A DNA stretch of 10,961 nucleotides, taken from NCBI GenBank assembly GCA_030637365.1, contig DAOWGR010000183.1:1-10961 (forward strand), written 5' to 3'. Of this stretch, positions 5,379 through 10,961 are shown piece by piece. Source of the DNA: Elusimicrobiota bacterium (GTDB taxonomy: Bacteria > Elusimicrobiota > Elusimicrobia > Elusimicrobiales > UBA9959). How positions within the stretch are numbered: position 1 is the first letter of the stretch; each line of letters begins with the position of its first letter. Made by a program: the position numbers and the translations under genes. Below the pieces are notes generated by a model, which searched no databases, was not told the DNA's origin, and saw only the letters and a program-made list of their open reading frames with translations.

Positions 5379-6395
5379 TCATTTTTTAATCGCTTGATTT
5401 TCTTTGTAGGTGTATCGGGCTTTTAAATCTCCCGATATATAAACTTTTAGAAGAGTTATTTTCTTGTTTGTAAAAACAAATTCCTTTTCCAATTTTCCGG
5501 CTTTTGAATACGCCTGAACCGTTCCGTCGGGAATTTTCCCGGACGCGGAAAGAATATTGTGTTTATTATCAAGAAGAATTTTTCCGATATATTTATTGTT
5601 CATGTAAAAAATAAATCTTTCACCTCTGGCAAGCTTGCGGATTTTTACCGTTATAAGCATATTTATATCGGATTCGTTTGTTTCGGTTTCTTTTAATTTC
5701 TCAGGTGTTTTCGCGGCTGGGTTTGGAGCGATGGCGCCGTTTATATAAAAAAGCTCCGAGCTTATGTTTCCGGTTTCGTCATATTCCTTAAAAAAGCCGT
5801 TTAAAATAGAATTCTTAAAATTTTGTTCAAAAAGCAGAGTTCCGTTTTCATTAAAGATTTTAACCGTTCCGTTTAATTTTCCGTTTACATAATAAGCCTT
5901 GCTTTGAAGATTGCCGTTTGGATAATAAGCTTTGAGGGTTCCGCTTTCTTTGCCGTTTATAATCGTTTTTTCCGTTTTTACGGCGCCACCCGAATAATAT
6001 TCTTTATATGTGGCGTTTTCAATTTCTCCTTCAAGCTTAAGCAACTCTTCTTTATTGTTAAAAGTTTCAGTCGCTATTATTATTTCATCTTTCATGTAAA
6101 TTTTTTTCATTGAAGATGTGCTCGCGCTAATGGTTTTAAATGTGTGTTTTGGAGCCGCTATCGTAATTTTCGGAGTTTGAGTTTTTGTTGAAACTTTTAT
6201 CTCCTCGGCTTTAATAATTTTAATAATGTCGTTTTTATTCACATTCAAGTTTCCGTATTTTGTTTTTATAAGTATGACGGAATCCATTTCGCCTTCAACG
6301 GTTCCTTTGATTTTAATTCCGTCTTTCATTAACAGTGTGTCCGCGTAGGCGTTTAAAGAAAGAATAAATATTAAAATGGGTATTATCAGTTTCAT
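5379..6395 (-). CDS. secreted protein with N-terminal small beta domain and MORN-type repeats
   Basis: A 338-aa exported protein. Residues 1-18 form a Sec signal peptide (MK, hydrophobic core IIPILIFILSL, cleavage likely after AYA). Residues 20-62 (TLLMKDGIKIKGTVEGEMDS, then ILIKTKYGNLNVNKNDIIKI) look like a small LSm/SH3-like beta barrel of the kind that precedes many secreted hypothetical proteins. After a Ser/Thr-rich linker (65-98) come about four YwqK/MORN_2-like repeats at roughly 130-150, 153-175, 177-198 and 200-222, with core patterns such as LKAYYPNGNLQSKAYYVNGK. A Pro/Glu-rich linker (224-243) leads to a C-terminal domain (about 246-338) that ends with another MORN-like unit (DGTVQAYSKAGKLEKEFVF). 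Transport to the periplasm or surface is likely; no enzyme motif or lipobox is seen. TTTTGGAG lies 11 bases before the ATG. Function is unknown. Confidence 0.8.
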   Translation of the reverse strand: MKLIIPILIFILSLNAYADTLLMKDGIKIKGTVEGEMDSVILIKTKYGNLNVNKNDIIKIIKAEEIKVSTKTQTPKITIAAPKHTFKTISASTSSMKKIYMKDEIIIATETFNNKEELLKLEGEIENATYKEYYSGGAVKTEKTIINGKESGTLKAYYPNGNLQSKAYYVNGKLNGTVKIFNENGTLLFEQNFKNSILNGFFKEYDETGNISSELFYINGAIAPNPAAKTPEKLKETETNESDINMLITVKIRKLARGERFIFYMNNKYIGKILLDNKHNILSASGKIPDGTVQAYSKAGKLEKEFVFTNKKITLLKVYISGDLKARYTYKENQAIKK

Positions 6396-6511
6396 AAATT
6401 TATTATCTCCAAAATTATTTGTTATCGTTTTTTATTTTTAAGGTTTTGTCTCTTAACTCTAAACTTGATATCCATCATCACGCTATACAGTATGACAGGT
6501 GGCACCATAGC

Positions 6512-6527
6512 GGCGGTATACACCGCC
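6512..6527. repeat. perfect 6-bp-stem hairpin
   Basis: GGCGGT ATAC ACCGCC; GC-rich in an AT-rich surround and overlapping the orphan minus-strand frame. Confidence 0.5.
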
Positions 6528-6541
6528 ACAAGCGGATTTAC

Positions 6542-6574
6542 TTGCCATGGGCTCGTCCAGTGGTCCCATGGTAA
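6542..6574. repeat. inverted repeat CCATGGG/CCCATGG
   Basis: CCATGGG (6545-6551) pairs with CCCATGG (6565-6571) around a 13-base loop. The stem extends outward by a G-U and two A-T pairs. Each arm is itself centred on CCATGG. On the minus strand the arms encode the two Pro-Trp pairs of the orphan frame. Confidence 0.5.
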
Positions 6575-6766
6575 ACTCTCAACTTTCTTATTATAGAATT
6601 TTTTATTCCGATTTTTTAATTTTTTCAGGTTGAGATGAGGATTATTTTTTCTTTATCCATAGGGGTTGATATCAAATTGGCATAGCGCTATTTTCATAGT
6701 TCCATTTTATTTTTAAAGGTTTTTTTGCTGTTTGCCTGCAATCTGTGACCTGTTTCCTGAAACCTA

Positions 6767-6793
6767 TTGCCCTTTATAAAGGGGCAACTTTTT
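6767..6793 (+). terminator. terminator-like hairpin without an upstream plus-strand gene
   Basis: TTGCCC (6767-6772) pairs with GGGCAA (6782-6787). The loop region TTTATAAAG can pair further, and CTTTTT follows. Both flanking frames up to 6422 are on the minus strand, so if it works it ends an unseen plus-strand RNA or is a repeat component. Confidence 0.35.
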
Positions 6794-6826
6794 ATTGAGT
6801 AAATAAAGCTAAGTTTTGGTCGTTTT

Positions 6827-6914
6827 CCGTATAACTTTGTTACGGGACTATTACGCTATGCCGCATGGCGTAGACATCATCGGTCGTTTTGCCTGCCCGC
6901 CAAAGCAGTAGTGG
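6827..6914. repeat. repeat module B (related to module A at 3372-3451)
   Basis: CCGTATAACTTTGTT (6827-6841) matches CCGTGTAACTTTGTT (3372-3386) at 14 of 15 bases. ACATC (6874-6878) is followed by GGTCGT and TGCCTGCCCG (6890-6899), matching ACATC (3397-3401), GGCCGT and TGCCTGCCCG (3412-3421). GTAGTGG (6908-6914) matches 3445-3451. The order is the same in both; spacers differ because B carries an extra near-palindrome (6852-6872). Confidence 0.55.
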
Positions 6915-7123
6915 CGGGATGGACATGTCCGTGACACGACACCCGCCTGTCATGGGTTTATCCCGTGAGCATAGCCTTGGCCGTTCTGATAGCATAGCTC
7001 TGATACGGCACCCGGCATAGCCTTGGAATTTTTCAAATTCCTAAGGGCGCATAGCTGCCGATACTTTATGCCCCCACCACCTCTTTTTTCATATTTTGGC
7101 ATTTCTGCTAAAATAATTTGCGA

Positions 7124-7149
7124 GGCAAATTTGCCATGCTTTGCATGGC
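7124..7149. repeat. overlapping palindrome and hairpin
   Basis: GGCAAATTTGCC (7124-7135) is a perfect 12-bp palindrome. Its last three bases begin a perfect hairpin GCCATGC TTT GCATGGC (7133-7149). The two structures are mutually exclusive at GCC. No T run follows on the plus strand. Confidence 0.5.
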
Positions 7150-7197
7150 GTGATAAAAAAAGTGGTAGGGTGAAACATAGCTTCCAATTTTGTAATA

Positions 7198-7203
7198 TAT
7201 AAT
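7198..7203 (+). promoter_or_regulatory. -10 box of tRNA-Cys
   Basis: A perfect TATAAT lies 12 bases before the tRNA 5' end, in the context attttgtaatatataat shared with the CAU tRNA. No clear -35 hexamer is visible at 16-18 bp. Confidence 0.5.
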
Positions 7204-7215
7204 TTAGAAGTTAAC

Positions 7216-7287
7216 GGCGCGATGGCCAAGTGGTAAGGCGGCAGTCTGCAAAACTGCTATTCGCGGGTTCGATTCCCGCTCGCGCCT
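7216..7287 (+). tRNA. tRNA-Cys (GCA)
   Basis: A complete cloverleaf. Acceptor GGCGCGA pairs with TCGCGCC; D stem GCC/GGC; anticodon stem GCAGT/ACTGC around loop CTGCAAA with GCA at 7248-7250; T stem GCGGG/CCCGC with loop TTCGATT; discriminator T at 7287, as expected for U73 of tRNA-Cys. CCA is not encoded and a short T run follows directly. All stems are fully paired. Confidence 0.95.
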
Positions 7288-7392
7288 TTTCCAATTTTTC
7301 GCCGGTACTATTTAGACGCTTTTCACTACAGTATAGGTAAGTCCGCTTAAGATTCGGTTTCTGAATAATTTTGATAAAAACGGAGAGTTCTT

Positions 7393-8556
7393 ATGCATTT
7401 AAGCCAGGCGGCTATGAATTTGGGGCAATCCGCGACTTTAAGATTAAATGATCTTGCCCGGCGGCTTAAAGCCGAGGGAAAACCCATTATACATTTTGGC
7501 GGCGGAGAGCCCGTGGAAGAAATTCCACAAGCGGCTTATGACGCGGCATTAAAAAAACTTGAAACCAGGCGCATAAAATATACTCCCGCCAGCGGTCTTA
7601 TTGAGCTTAAAAACGAAATTATCGCTTATACCGAGAAACAATACGGTTTTAAAGCAAGTCCAAAAAACATAATCATTTCAGGCGGAGCCAAACAAGCGAT
7701 TTATAATTTTTTAATGGCGGTGGTTGATCCCGGCAGTGAAGTTATTTTCCCCGCGCCTTATTGGGTGAGCTATCCCGATATGGTTAAGCTTGTTTATGGA
7801 ACCCCTGTTGTAATAAAACCCAAAGAAGACTCTCTTCTGATTGATATTGACAGTCTTGAAAAACACATTACATCCAATACCAGAGCCGTGCTTTTAAATT
7901 CTCCCAATAATCCGTCGGGAGCCGTTTATAGCGAAGATTTTATCGGAAAGCTTGTTGAAATATGCGAAAGCAGAAATATATATCTGCTCACGGATGATAT
8001 TTACGGCAGGCTTGTAAACAAAGGAGTAAAAACGCCTCTTCCTTTTTCTTTTTCTAAAAAAATCCTTGATGATTCTCCCATAGTTTCCGTTAATGGCGTT
8101 TCAAAGATGTATTCCATGACGGGCTTTAGAATAGGCTGGAGCATAGGTAATGAAGCGATAGTAAAAGCCATGACTAAAATTCAGGGACAGATTACTTCTT
8201 GTCCGTCCGATTTAAGCCAAGCGGCGGCCATCGGAGCTTTAAGAAGGGGAGAAGCTTTTATTGAAGAACTCAATGCCTCTCTTGATAAGAAAAGAAGTAT
8301 TCTGATTAATGAATTAAAGAAATTTAAAAAAGTAAAACTTTATGCTCCCAACGGAACTTTTTACAGTTTTCCCGATTTCAGCGCTTATGATAAAGATTCC
8401 GCGAGACTTGCCAATATGCTGATAGAAAAAGCCATGGTTGTAACGGTTCCCGGCGTGGAGTTTGGTCTTGAGGGGCATTTGCGCATAAGTTATTGCGGCG
8501 ATGAGAAGGATATTATTGAAGGTTTTAAAAGGATGCGCGAACTTCTTGATAAATAG
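7393..8556 (+). CDS. class I PLP aminotransferase, aspartate aminotransferase type Ib
   Basis: A 387-aa fold-type I aminotransferase, most likely converting L-aspartate and 2-oxoglutarate to oxaloacetate and L-glutamate. Visible residues: the N-terminal FGGGEP loop (35-40; usually a GEPDF-type sequence), YTPASGLIELK (63-73), SGGAKQAI (96-103, phosphate-binding part), the cofactor ring stack at Y123 in PAPYWVSYP, SPNNPSG (170-176), D201 and Y204 in LTDDIYGRL, the Schiff-base lysine K238 in NGVSKMYSMTGFRIGW, R246 for phosphate, and the substrate-carboxylate arginine R364 in LRISY. The CGGAGAG ribosome site 7 bases before the ATG fixes the start. The gene lies between tRNA-Cys and pckA on the same strand. 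Aspartate is the best guess for substrate because PckA would consume the oxaloacetate; prephenate or other amino donors cannot be excluded for this subgroup. Confidence 0.88.
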   Translation: MHLSQAAMNLGQSATLRLNDLARRLKAEGKPIIHFGGGEPVEEIPQAAYDAALKKLETRRIKYTPASGLIELKNEIIAYTEKQYGFKASPKNIIISGGAKQAIYNFLMAVVDPGSEVIFPAPYWVSYPDMVKLVYGTPVVIKPKEDSLLIDIDSLEKHITSNTRAVLLNSPNNPSGAVYSEDFIGKLVEICESRNIYLLTDDIYGRLVNKGVKTPLPFSFSKKILDDSPIVSVNGVSKMYSMTGFRIGWSIGNEAIVKAMTKIQGQITSCPSDLSQAAAIGALRRGEAFIEELNASLDKKRSILINELKKFKKVKLYAPNGTFYSFPDFSAYDKDSARLANMLIEKAMVVTVPGVEFGLEGHLRISYCGDEKDIIEGFKRMRELLDK

Positions 8557-8641
8557 AAACTGAAGCGGGATAAAAAGTAAGATTTGGTTTTTTGTTCTTG
8601 ACCTTGATCTTAACCTGCCATTGATTAAAGGAGAGAATATT

Positions 8642-10237
8642 ATGCCTGATACTCAGATTAAAAGCGAATATGGAATAGAAAATATAGGTTTTAATCCTAA
8701 AAAAAATGTTTATTGGAACTCGTCCGTTCCTTTTTTATATGAGCAGCTGGTGGGAAAAAGAGAGGGGTTTTTAAGTAAAGACGGAGCCGCGATTATGGAG
8801 ACCGGCAAGCATACGGCAAGAGCCGCCAAAGATAAATTTATTGTTGAAGAAGATACGAGCAAAGCGGATATATGGTGGGGTGATTATAATGTGCCGATAG
8901 GCGAAGATAAGTTCGATAATCTTTTGTCAAAACTTATGGCGTATTTTAATGAAAAAGATATTTATGTTCAAGATTGTTTTGCCGGTTCAAATAAAGAGCA
9001 TCGTCTGCCGATAAGAATAATAACGGAACACGCCTGGCAAAGCTTGTTTTCAAAATATATTTTTATTGAAGCTGATGCCGATGAAAGCGTAAAGCACATT
9101 CCTCAATTTACCGTTATCTGCGCCCCTGATTTTAAAGCGGATCCAGAAACCGACGGAGTAAGAACGGGCACTTTTATTCTGGTTAATTTCAAAAAGAAAA
9201 TGGTGATAATAGGAGGATCCGGTTATGCCGGAGAGATTAAAAAATCCATATTTTCGGTTATGAATCATCTTATGCCGTTGAAAGGCGTTATGTCCATGCA
9301 TTGCTCGGCCAATATAGGAGAGAAAGACGACACAGCCATATTCTTTGGTTTGTCGGGCACGGGAAAAACAACTCTTTCATCGGATCCTAAGAGAAGGCTT
9401 ATAGGCGATGATCAGCATGGCTGGAGCGATGACGGCATATTTAATTACGAGGGAGGATGTTACGCGAAAGTTATCAATCTTTCTCAAGAGGCGGAGCCGC
9501 AAATTTATAAGGCTGTAAACAGCTTTGGAGCGGTTCTTGAAAATGTGGTTTTTGACAAAAAAACCAGAGAGTTAAAGCTTGATGATAATTCACTTACCGA
9601 GAATACGCGCGGAGCTTATCCTCTTACATATATCCCAAATTCCATTCAAAAAGATCATTTCTCTCATCCAAAAAACATAGTTATGCTCACTTATGACGCT
9701 TTTGGCGTTTTACCTCCCATATCAAAGCTTTCATATGAACAGGCGATGTATCATTTTATTTCCGGCTATACGGCTAAAGTTGCCAATACAGAGATAGGCA
9801 TTGTGGAGCCTGTCGCGACTTTCAGCACTTGTTTTGGCGCGCCTTTTATGAGTCATCATCCCAAGGTTTACGCGAAACTTCTCGGCGAGAAAATAAAAAA
9901 ACATAATGTTAATTGCTGGCTTATAAATACGGGGCTTATCGGCGGACCTTACGGTGTTGGGAAGCGGATAAGCATAAAACATACAAGAGAGCTTTTAAAC
10001 AGCGCCATTGAAGGCGGGCTTGATAATGTTGAATTTGTAAAAGACAGTGTTTTTGGTTTTGATATTCCGCAAAAAGTCGGAGATTTGCCGGCAAAGGTGT
10101 TAAATCCCTCCGCCGCGTGGGAAGATAAGGCCGACTACGAAAAAAAACATAAAGAGCTTGCCTCCCTTTTTATAAAGAACTTCAAAAAGTTCAATATAGA
10201 AGATGAAGGTATTTGTAATGCCGGCCCCAAGGTTTGA
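8642..10237 (+). CDS. pckA: phosphoenolpyruvate carboxykinase (ATP)
   Basis: A 531-aa ATP-type PEP carboxykinase (EC 4.1.1.49): oxaloacetate + ATP to PEP + ADP + CO2, or the reverse in fermenters that fix CO2. Visible motifs: TARAAKDKFIVEED (58-71, family usually RSPKDK), substrate region GGSGYAGEIKKSIFSVMNHL (191-210) with the metal-binding lysine, PEPCK-specific MSMHCSANIG (217-226), the P-loop GLSGTGKTTLS (236-246), kinase-2 LIGDDQHGW (253-261), NYEGGCYAK (268-276), and ENTRGAYPL (320-328) with the nucleotide/substrate arginine. Length is close to E. coli PckA (540). I start at 8642 because AAAGGAGAG lies 7 bases upstream; a TTG at 8621 would place that site inside the gene. It follows the aminotransferase by 85 bp without a terminator, so co-transcription is plausible, and the DksA-like gene follows 8 bp after its stop. 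Confidence 0.97.
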   Translation: MPDTQIKSEYGIENIGFNPKKNVYWNSSVPFLYEQLVGKREGFLSKDGAAIMETGKHTARAAKDKFIVEEDTSKADIWWGDYNVPIGEDKFDNLLSKLMAYFNEKDIYVQDCFAGSNKEHRLPIRIITEHAWQSLFSKYIFIEADADESVKHIPQFTVICAPDFKADPETDGVRTGTFILVNFKKKMVIIGGSGYAGEIKKSIFSVMNHLMPLKGVMSMHCSANIGEKDDTAIFFGLSGTGKTTLSSDPKRRLIGDDQHGWSDDGIFNYEGGCYAKVINLSQEAEPQIYKAVNSFGAVLENVVFDKKTRELKLDDNSLTENTRGAYPLTYIPNSIQKDHFSHPKNIVMLTYDAFGVLPPISKLSYEQAMYHFISGYTAKVANTEIGIVEPVATFSTCFGAPFMSHHPKVYAKLLGEKIKKHNVNCWLINTGLIGGPYGVGKRISIKHTRELLNSAIEGGLDNVEFVKDSVFGFDIPQKVGDLPAKVLNPSAAWEDKADYEKKHKELASLFIKNFKKFNIEDEGICNAGPKV

Positions 10238-10245
10238 TTCTCTTT

Positions 10246-10578
10246 ATGAAAAAAGAAAAACCGGATTATTTTAGGAAGCTTCTTAAAAAGCTGATTGTTG
10301 AATTGGAAGGCGCGCTTGATGCCAATAAAGAGACTACTGAAACGGTGTCGCTTGACGACTCGATAGGCCGCCTGTCCCGCGCCGACGCCTTGCACGCGCA
10401 GAATATAGCGATGTCTCTTCAGGGAAATATCCAAATTAAACTTAATTTGGCGCGTCAGGCTCTCGAAAAAATTTCAAGCGGTAAGTATGGCGTTTGTGTC
10501 GCTTGTAATCAGCCGATTGCCGAAGCTCGCCTGGAGGCCATGCCGGAAACTCCTCTCTGTGTTAACTGTTCCCGTTGA
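10246..10578 (+). CDS. DksA/TraR-family zinc-finger regulator
   Basis: A 110-aa DksA/TraR C4-type protein. An N-terminal helical, coiled-coil-like region (5-80) carries the family stretch LDDSIGRLSRADALHAQNIA (36-55). The C-terminal zinc finger follows as YGVCVACNQPIAEARLEAMP (81-100) plus PLCVNCSR, with C84, C87, C105 and C108. Members bind in the secondary channel of RNA polymerase and alter initiation, classically with ppGpp. Whether this one acts that way is unknown; the conserved acidic DxxDxA tip of E. coli DksA is not obvious. The ATG at 10246 is preferred: it lies 8 bases after the pckA stop and has no good ribosome site of its own, which suggests translational coupling. A TTG at 10234 overlapping the pckA stop is the alternative. 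Confidence 0.88.
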   Translation: MKKEKPDYFRKLLKKLIVELEGALDANKETTETVSLDDSIGRLSRADALHAQNIAMSLQGNIQIKLNLARQALEKISSGKYGVCVACNQPIAEARLEAMPETPLCVNCSR

Positions 10579-10612
10579 GTTTTCAACATGGTTTTAAGGA
10601 AGTGGGGATAAA

Positions 10613-10639
10613 TAAAAGAAAAACTGGGCTCAAAGCCCA
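10613..10639 (-). terminator. Rho-independent terminator of the TPR gene
   Basis: On the minus strand TGGGCT TTG AGCCCA (10639 down to 10625) is followed by GTTTTTCTTTTA. It lies 38 bp after the TPR gene stop. On the plus strand no T run follows the hairpin, so it does not end the DksA-like gene. Confidence 0.6.
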
Positions 10640-10676
10640 AAAGAACTATTTAAAACATTTGATAAATTATTTAAAG

Positions 10677-10961
10677 TTACTTTAGTTTTGCTAATTCGTC
10701 TTTAGCGATATTTTTTATATTCACGGAAGCATTAGAATTTATTATGGTTTCATATAGTTTCTTGGCTTCTTTATTTTTTCCGTTATTCACTAAAATATTT
10801 GAAAGATTTATTTTGGCTTCATATAAGCGGGGGTTTTTTCTTAAAGCTTTTCTAAAATCTTTTTCAGCATCTTTCTCCTTTCTCATAAACATGAAAATCA
10901 CTCCTCTGTCATTGTAAGTCTTCGCGTTATTCGAATTTTCTTTTATAAGTTTATTCAATAC
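10677..10961 (-). CDS. TPR-repeat protein (5' partial)
   Basis: The C-terminal 95 residues of a tetratricopeptide-repeat protein; the frame is open to the right edge, so the start lies outside the window. Two TPR units are visible: about AKTYNDRGVIFMFMRKEKDA plus EKDFRKALRKNP, then RLYEAKINLSNILVNNGKNK plus EAKKLYETIINSN, each with the usual helix-turn-helix pattern (small residue at position 8, Ala/Gly near 20, Pro at 32 in the first). A Lys-rich helix ends the protein. TPRs mediate protein-protein contacts; no partner can be named. Its 3' end faces the DksA-like gene, with the terminator at 10613-10639 between them. Confidence 0.75.
   Translation of the reverse strand, partial: VLNKLIKENSNNAKTYNDRGVIFMFMRKEKDAEKDFRKALRKNPRLYEAKINLSNILVNNGKNKEAKKLYETIINSNASVNIKNIAKDELAKLK

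Larger units (their letters stand above)
6422..6652 (-). other. unidentified 76-codon open frame with one membrane segment (start lost or unusual)
   Basis: On the minus strand a frame runs from just after a stop (6653-6655) to TAA at 6422, ending 26 bp before the MORN-protein ATG. It reads a Lys/Asn-rich N-part, then SLPWDHWTSPWQVNPLVAVY, TAAMVPPVILYSVMMDIKFR and a basic tail ending KNKKR. The stretch from PLVAVY to VMMDI looks like a genuine transmembrane helix followed by a positive tail. No ATG, GTG or TTG start lies early in the frame: the valine codons GTG GCG GTG and the first ATG are inside the membrane segment. It may be the 3' remnant of a gene, a gene damaged by frameshift, or a chance frame in a structured repeat, since two strong inverted repeats overlap it. 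I do not recognise it. Confidence 0.3.
6653..7215. other. 560-bp gene-free stretch rich in hairpins and short repeats
   Basis: I see no credible protein gene here on either strand. From left to right it holds an AT-rich segment, a terminator-like hairpin (6767-6793), and a module related to the repeat at 3372-3451 (6827-6914). It also holds hairpins at 6852-6872 and 6896-6918, the 10-bp palindrome GGACATGTCC (6921-6930), and a 12-bp direct repeat GCATAGCCTTGG (6969-6980 and 7015-7026). Next come a GGAATTT/AAATTCC hairpin (7024-7040) and the palindromes at 7124-7149, ending with the tRNA-Cys promoter. GC content and word use differ from the coding DNA, which suggests an accumulated array of small repeat elements. 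Confidence 0.6.

Noticed and set aside
6492..6596. Plus-strand frame starting MTGGTIAAVYTATSGF
   Set aside because: Only 34 codons, with no ribosome site, and it is antisense to a more protein-like frame; probably an effect of the palindromic sequence.
6820..7200. CRISPR array
   Set aside because: The repeats are short, irregularly spaced and variable; there are no constant repeat/spacer units and no cas gene.
7312..7337. Promoter for the aminotransferase (TTAGAC and TATAGG)
   Set aside because: The spacing is only 14 bp and both boxes are poor; read-through from tRNA-Cys or an unseen promoter is as likely.
8599..8627. Promoter for pckA (TTGACC with a -10 near 8622)
   Set aside because: The -10 candidate is poor and overlaps the ribosome-binding site, leaving no leader.

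Overview
The window (about 11 kb, AT-rich with GC-richer intergenic patches) looks like chromosomal DNA of an uncultured anaerobic bacterium. Several features would fit an Elusimicrobiota- or Omnitrophota-like lineage: a NIF-type NifU/NifS pair with no other nif gene nearby, ATP-type PEP carboxykinase, a secreted protein combining a small beta domain with MORN-type repeats, tRNAs without encoded CCA, and structured intergenic repeats. That placement is an inference from style, not proven by any marker here.

Layout. At the left edge is the C-terminal two thirds of a MarC-family membrane protein (+), convergent with a tandem-ACT protein (-). A divergent intergenic region leads to nifU-nifS (+), which makes cysteine-derived persulfide and assembles Fe-S clusters. 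A CAU-anticodon tRNA (probably tRNA-Ile2) follows. Next is a 340-bp gene-free stretch holding a 17-bp copy of the tRNA 3' end and nested inverted repeats. Then comes a two-gene unit: a 100-aa ArsR-family repressor whose two key cysteines match the spacing of the persulfide sensors SqrR/BigR, and a CoA-disulfide/persulfide-reductase-like flavoprotein, closed by a very strong terminator at 5291-5326. A 24-bp palindrome lies between this unit's -35 box and the repressor start codon.

On the minus strand lies the secreted MORN-like protein (5379-6395), preceded by an unidentified 76-codon open frame with a transmembrane segment and no start codon. From about 6653 to 7215 there is no gene, only hairpins, palindromes and repeat modules, some shared with the stretch at 3304-3533. 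tRNA-Cys then starts a plus-strand run: class I (aspartate-type) aminotransferase, pckA, and a DksA/TraR zinc-finger regulator directly behind pckA. A TPR protein enters from the right edge on the minus strand, with its own terminator at about 10613-10639.

How it may work together. Two themes stand out. One is sulfur: NifS persulfide generation, NifU scaffolding, a likely persulfide-sensing repressor with a disulfide/persulfide reductase, and tRNA-Cys. The other is C4/amino-acid carbon flow: aspartate to oxaloacetate by the aminotransferase, then to PEP by PckA. The most interesting points are the repressor/reductase unit with its operator, the tRNA-end duplication with mosaic structured repeats, and the orphan frame at 6422-6652.
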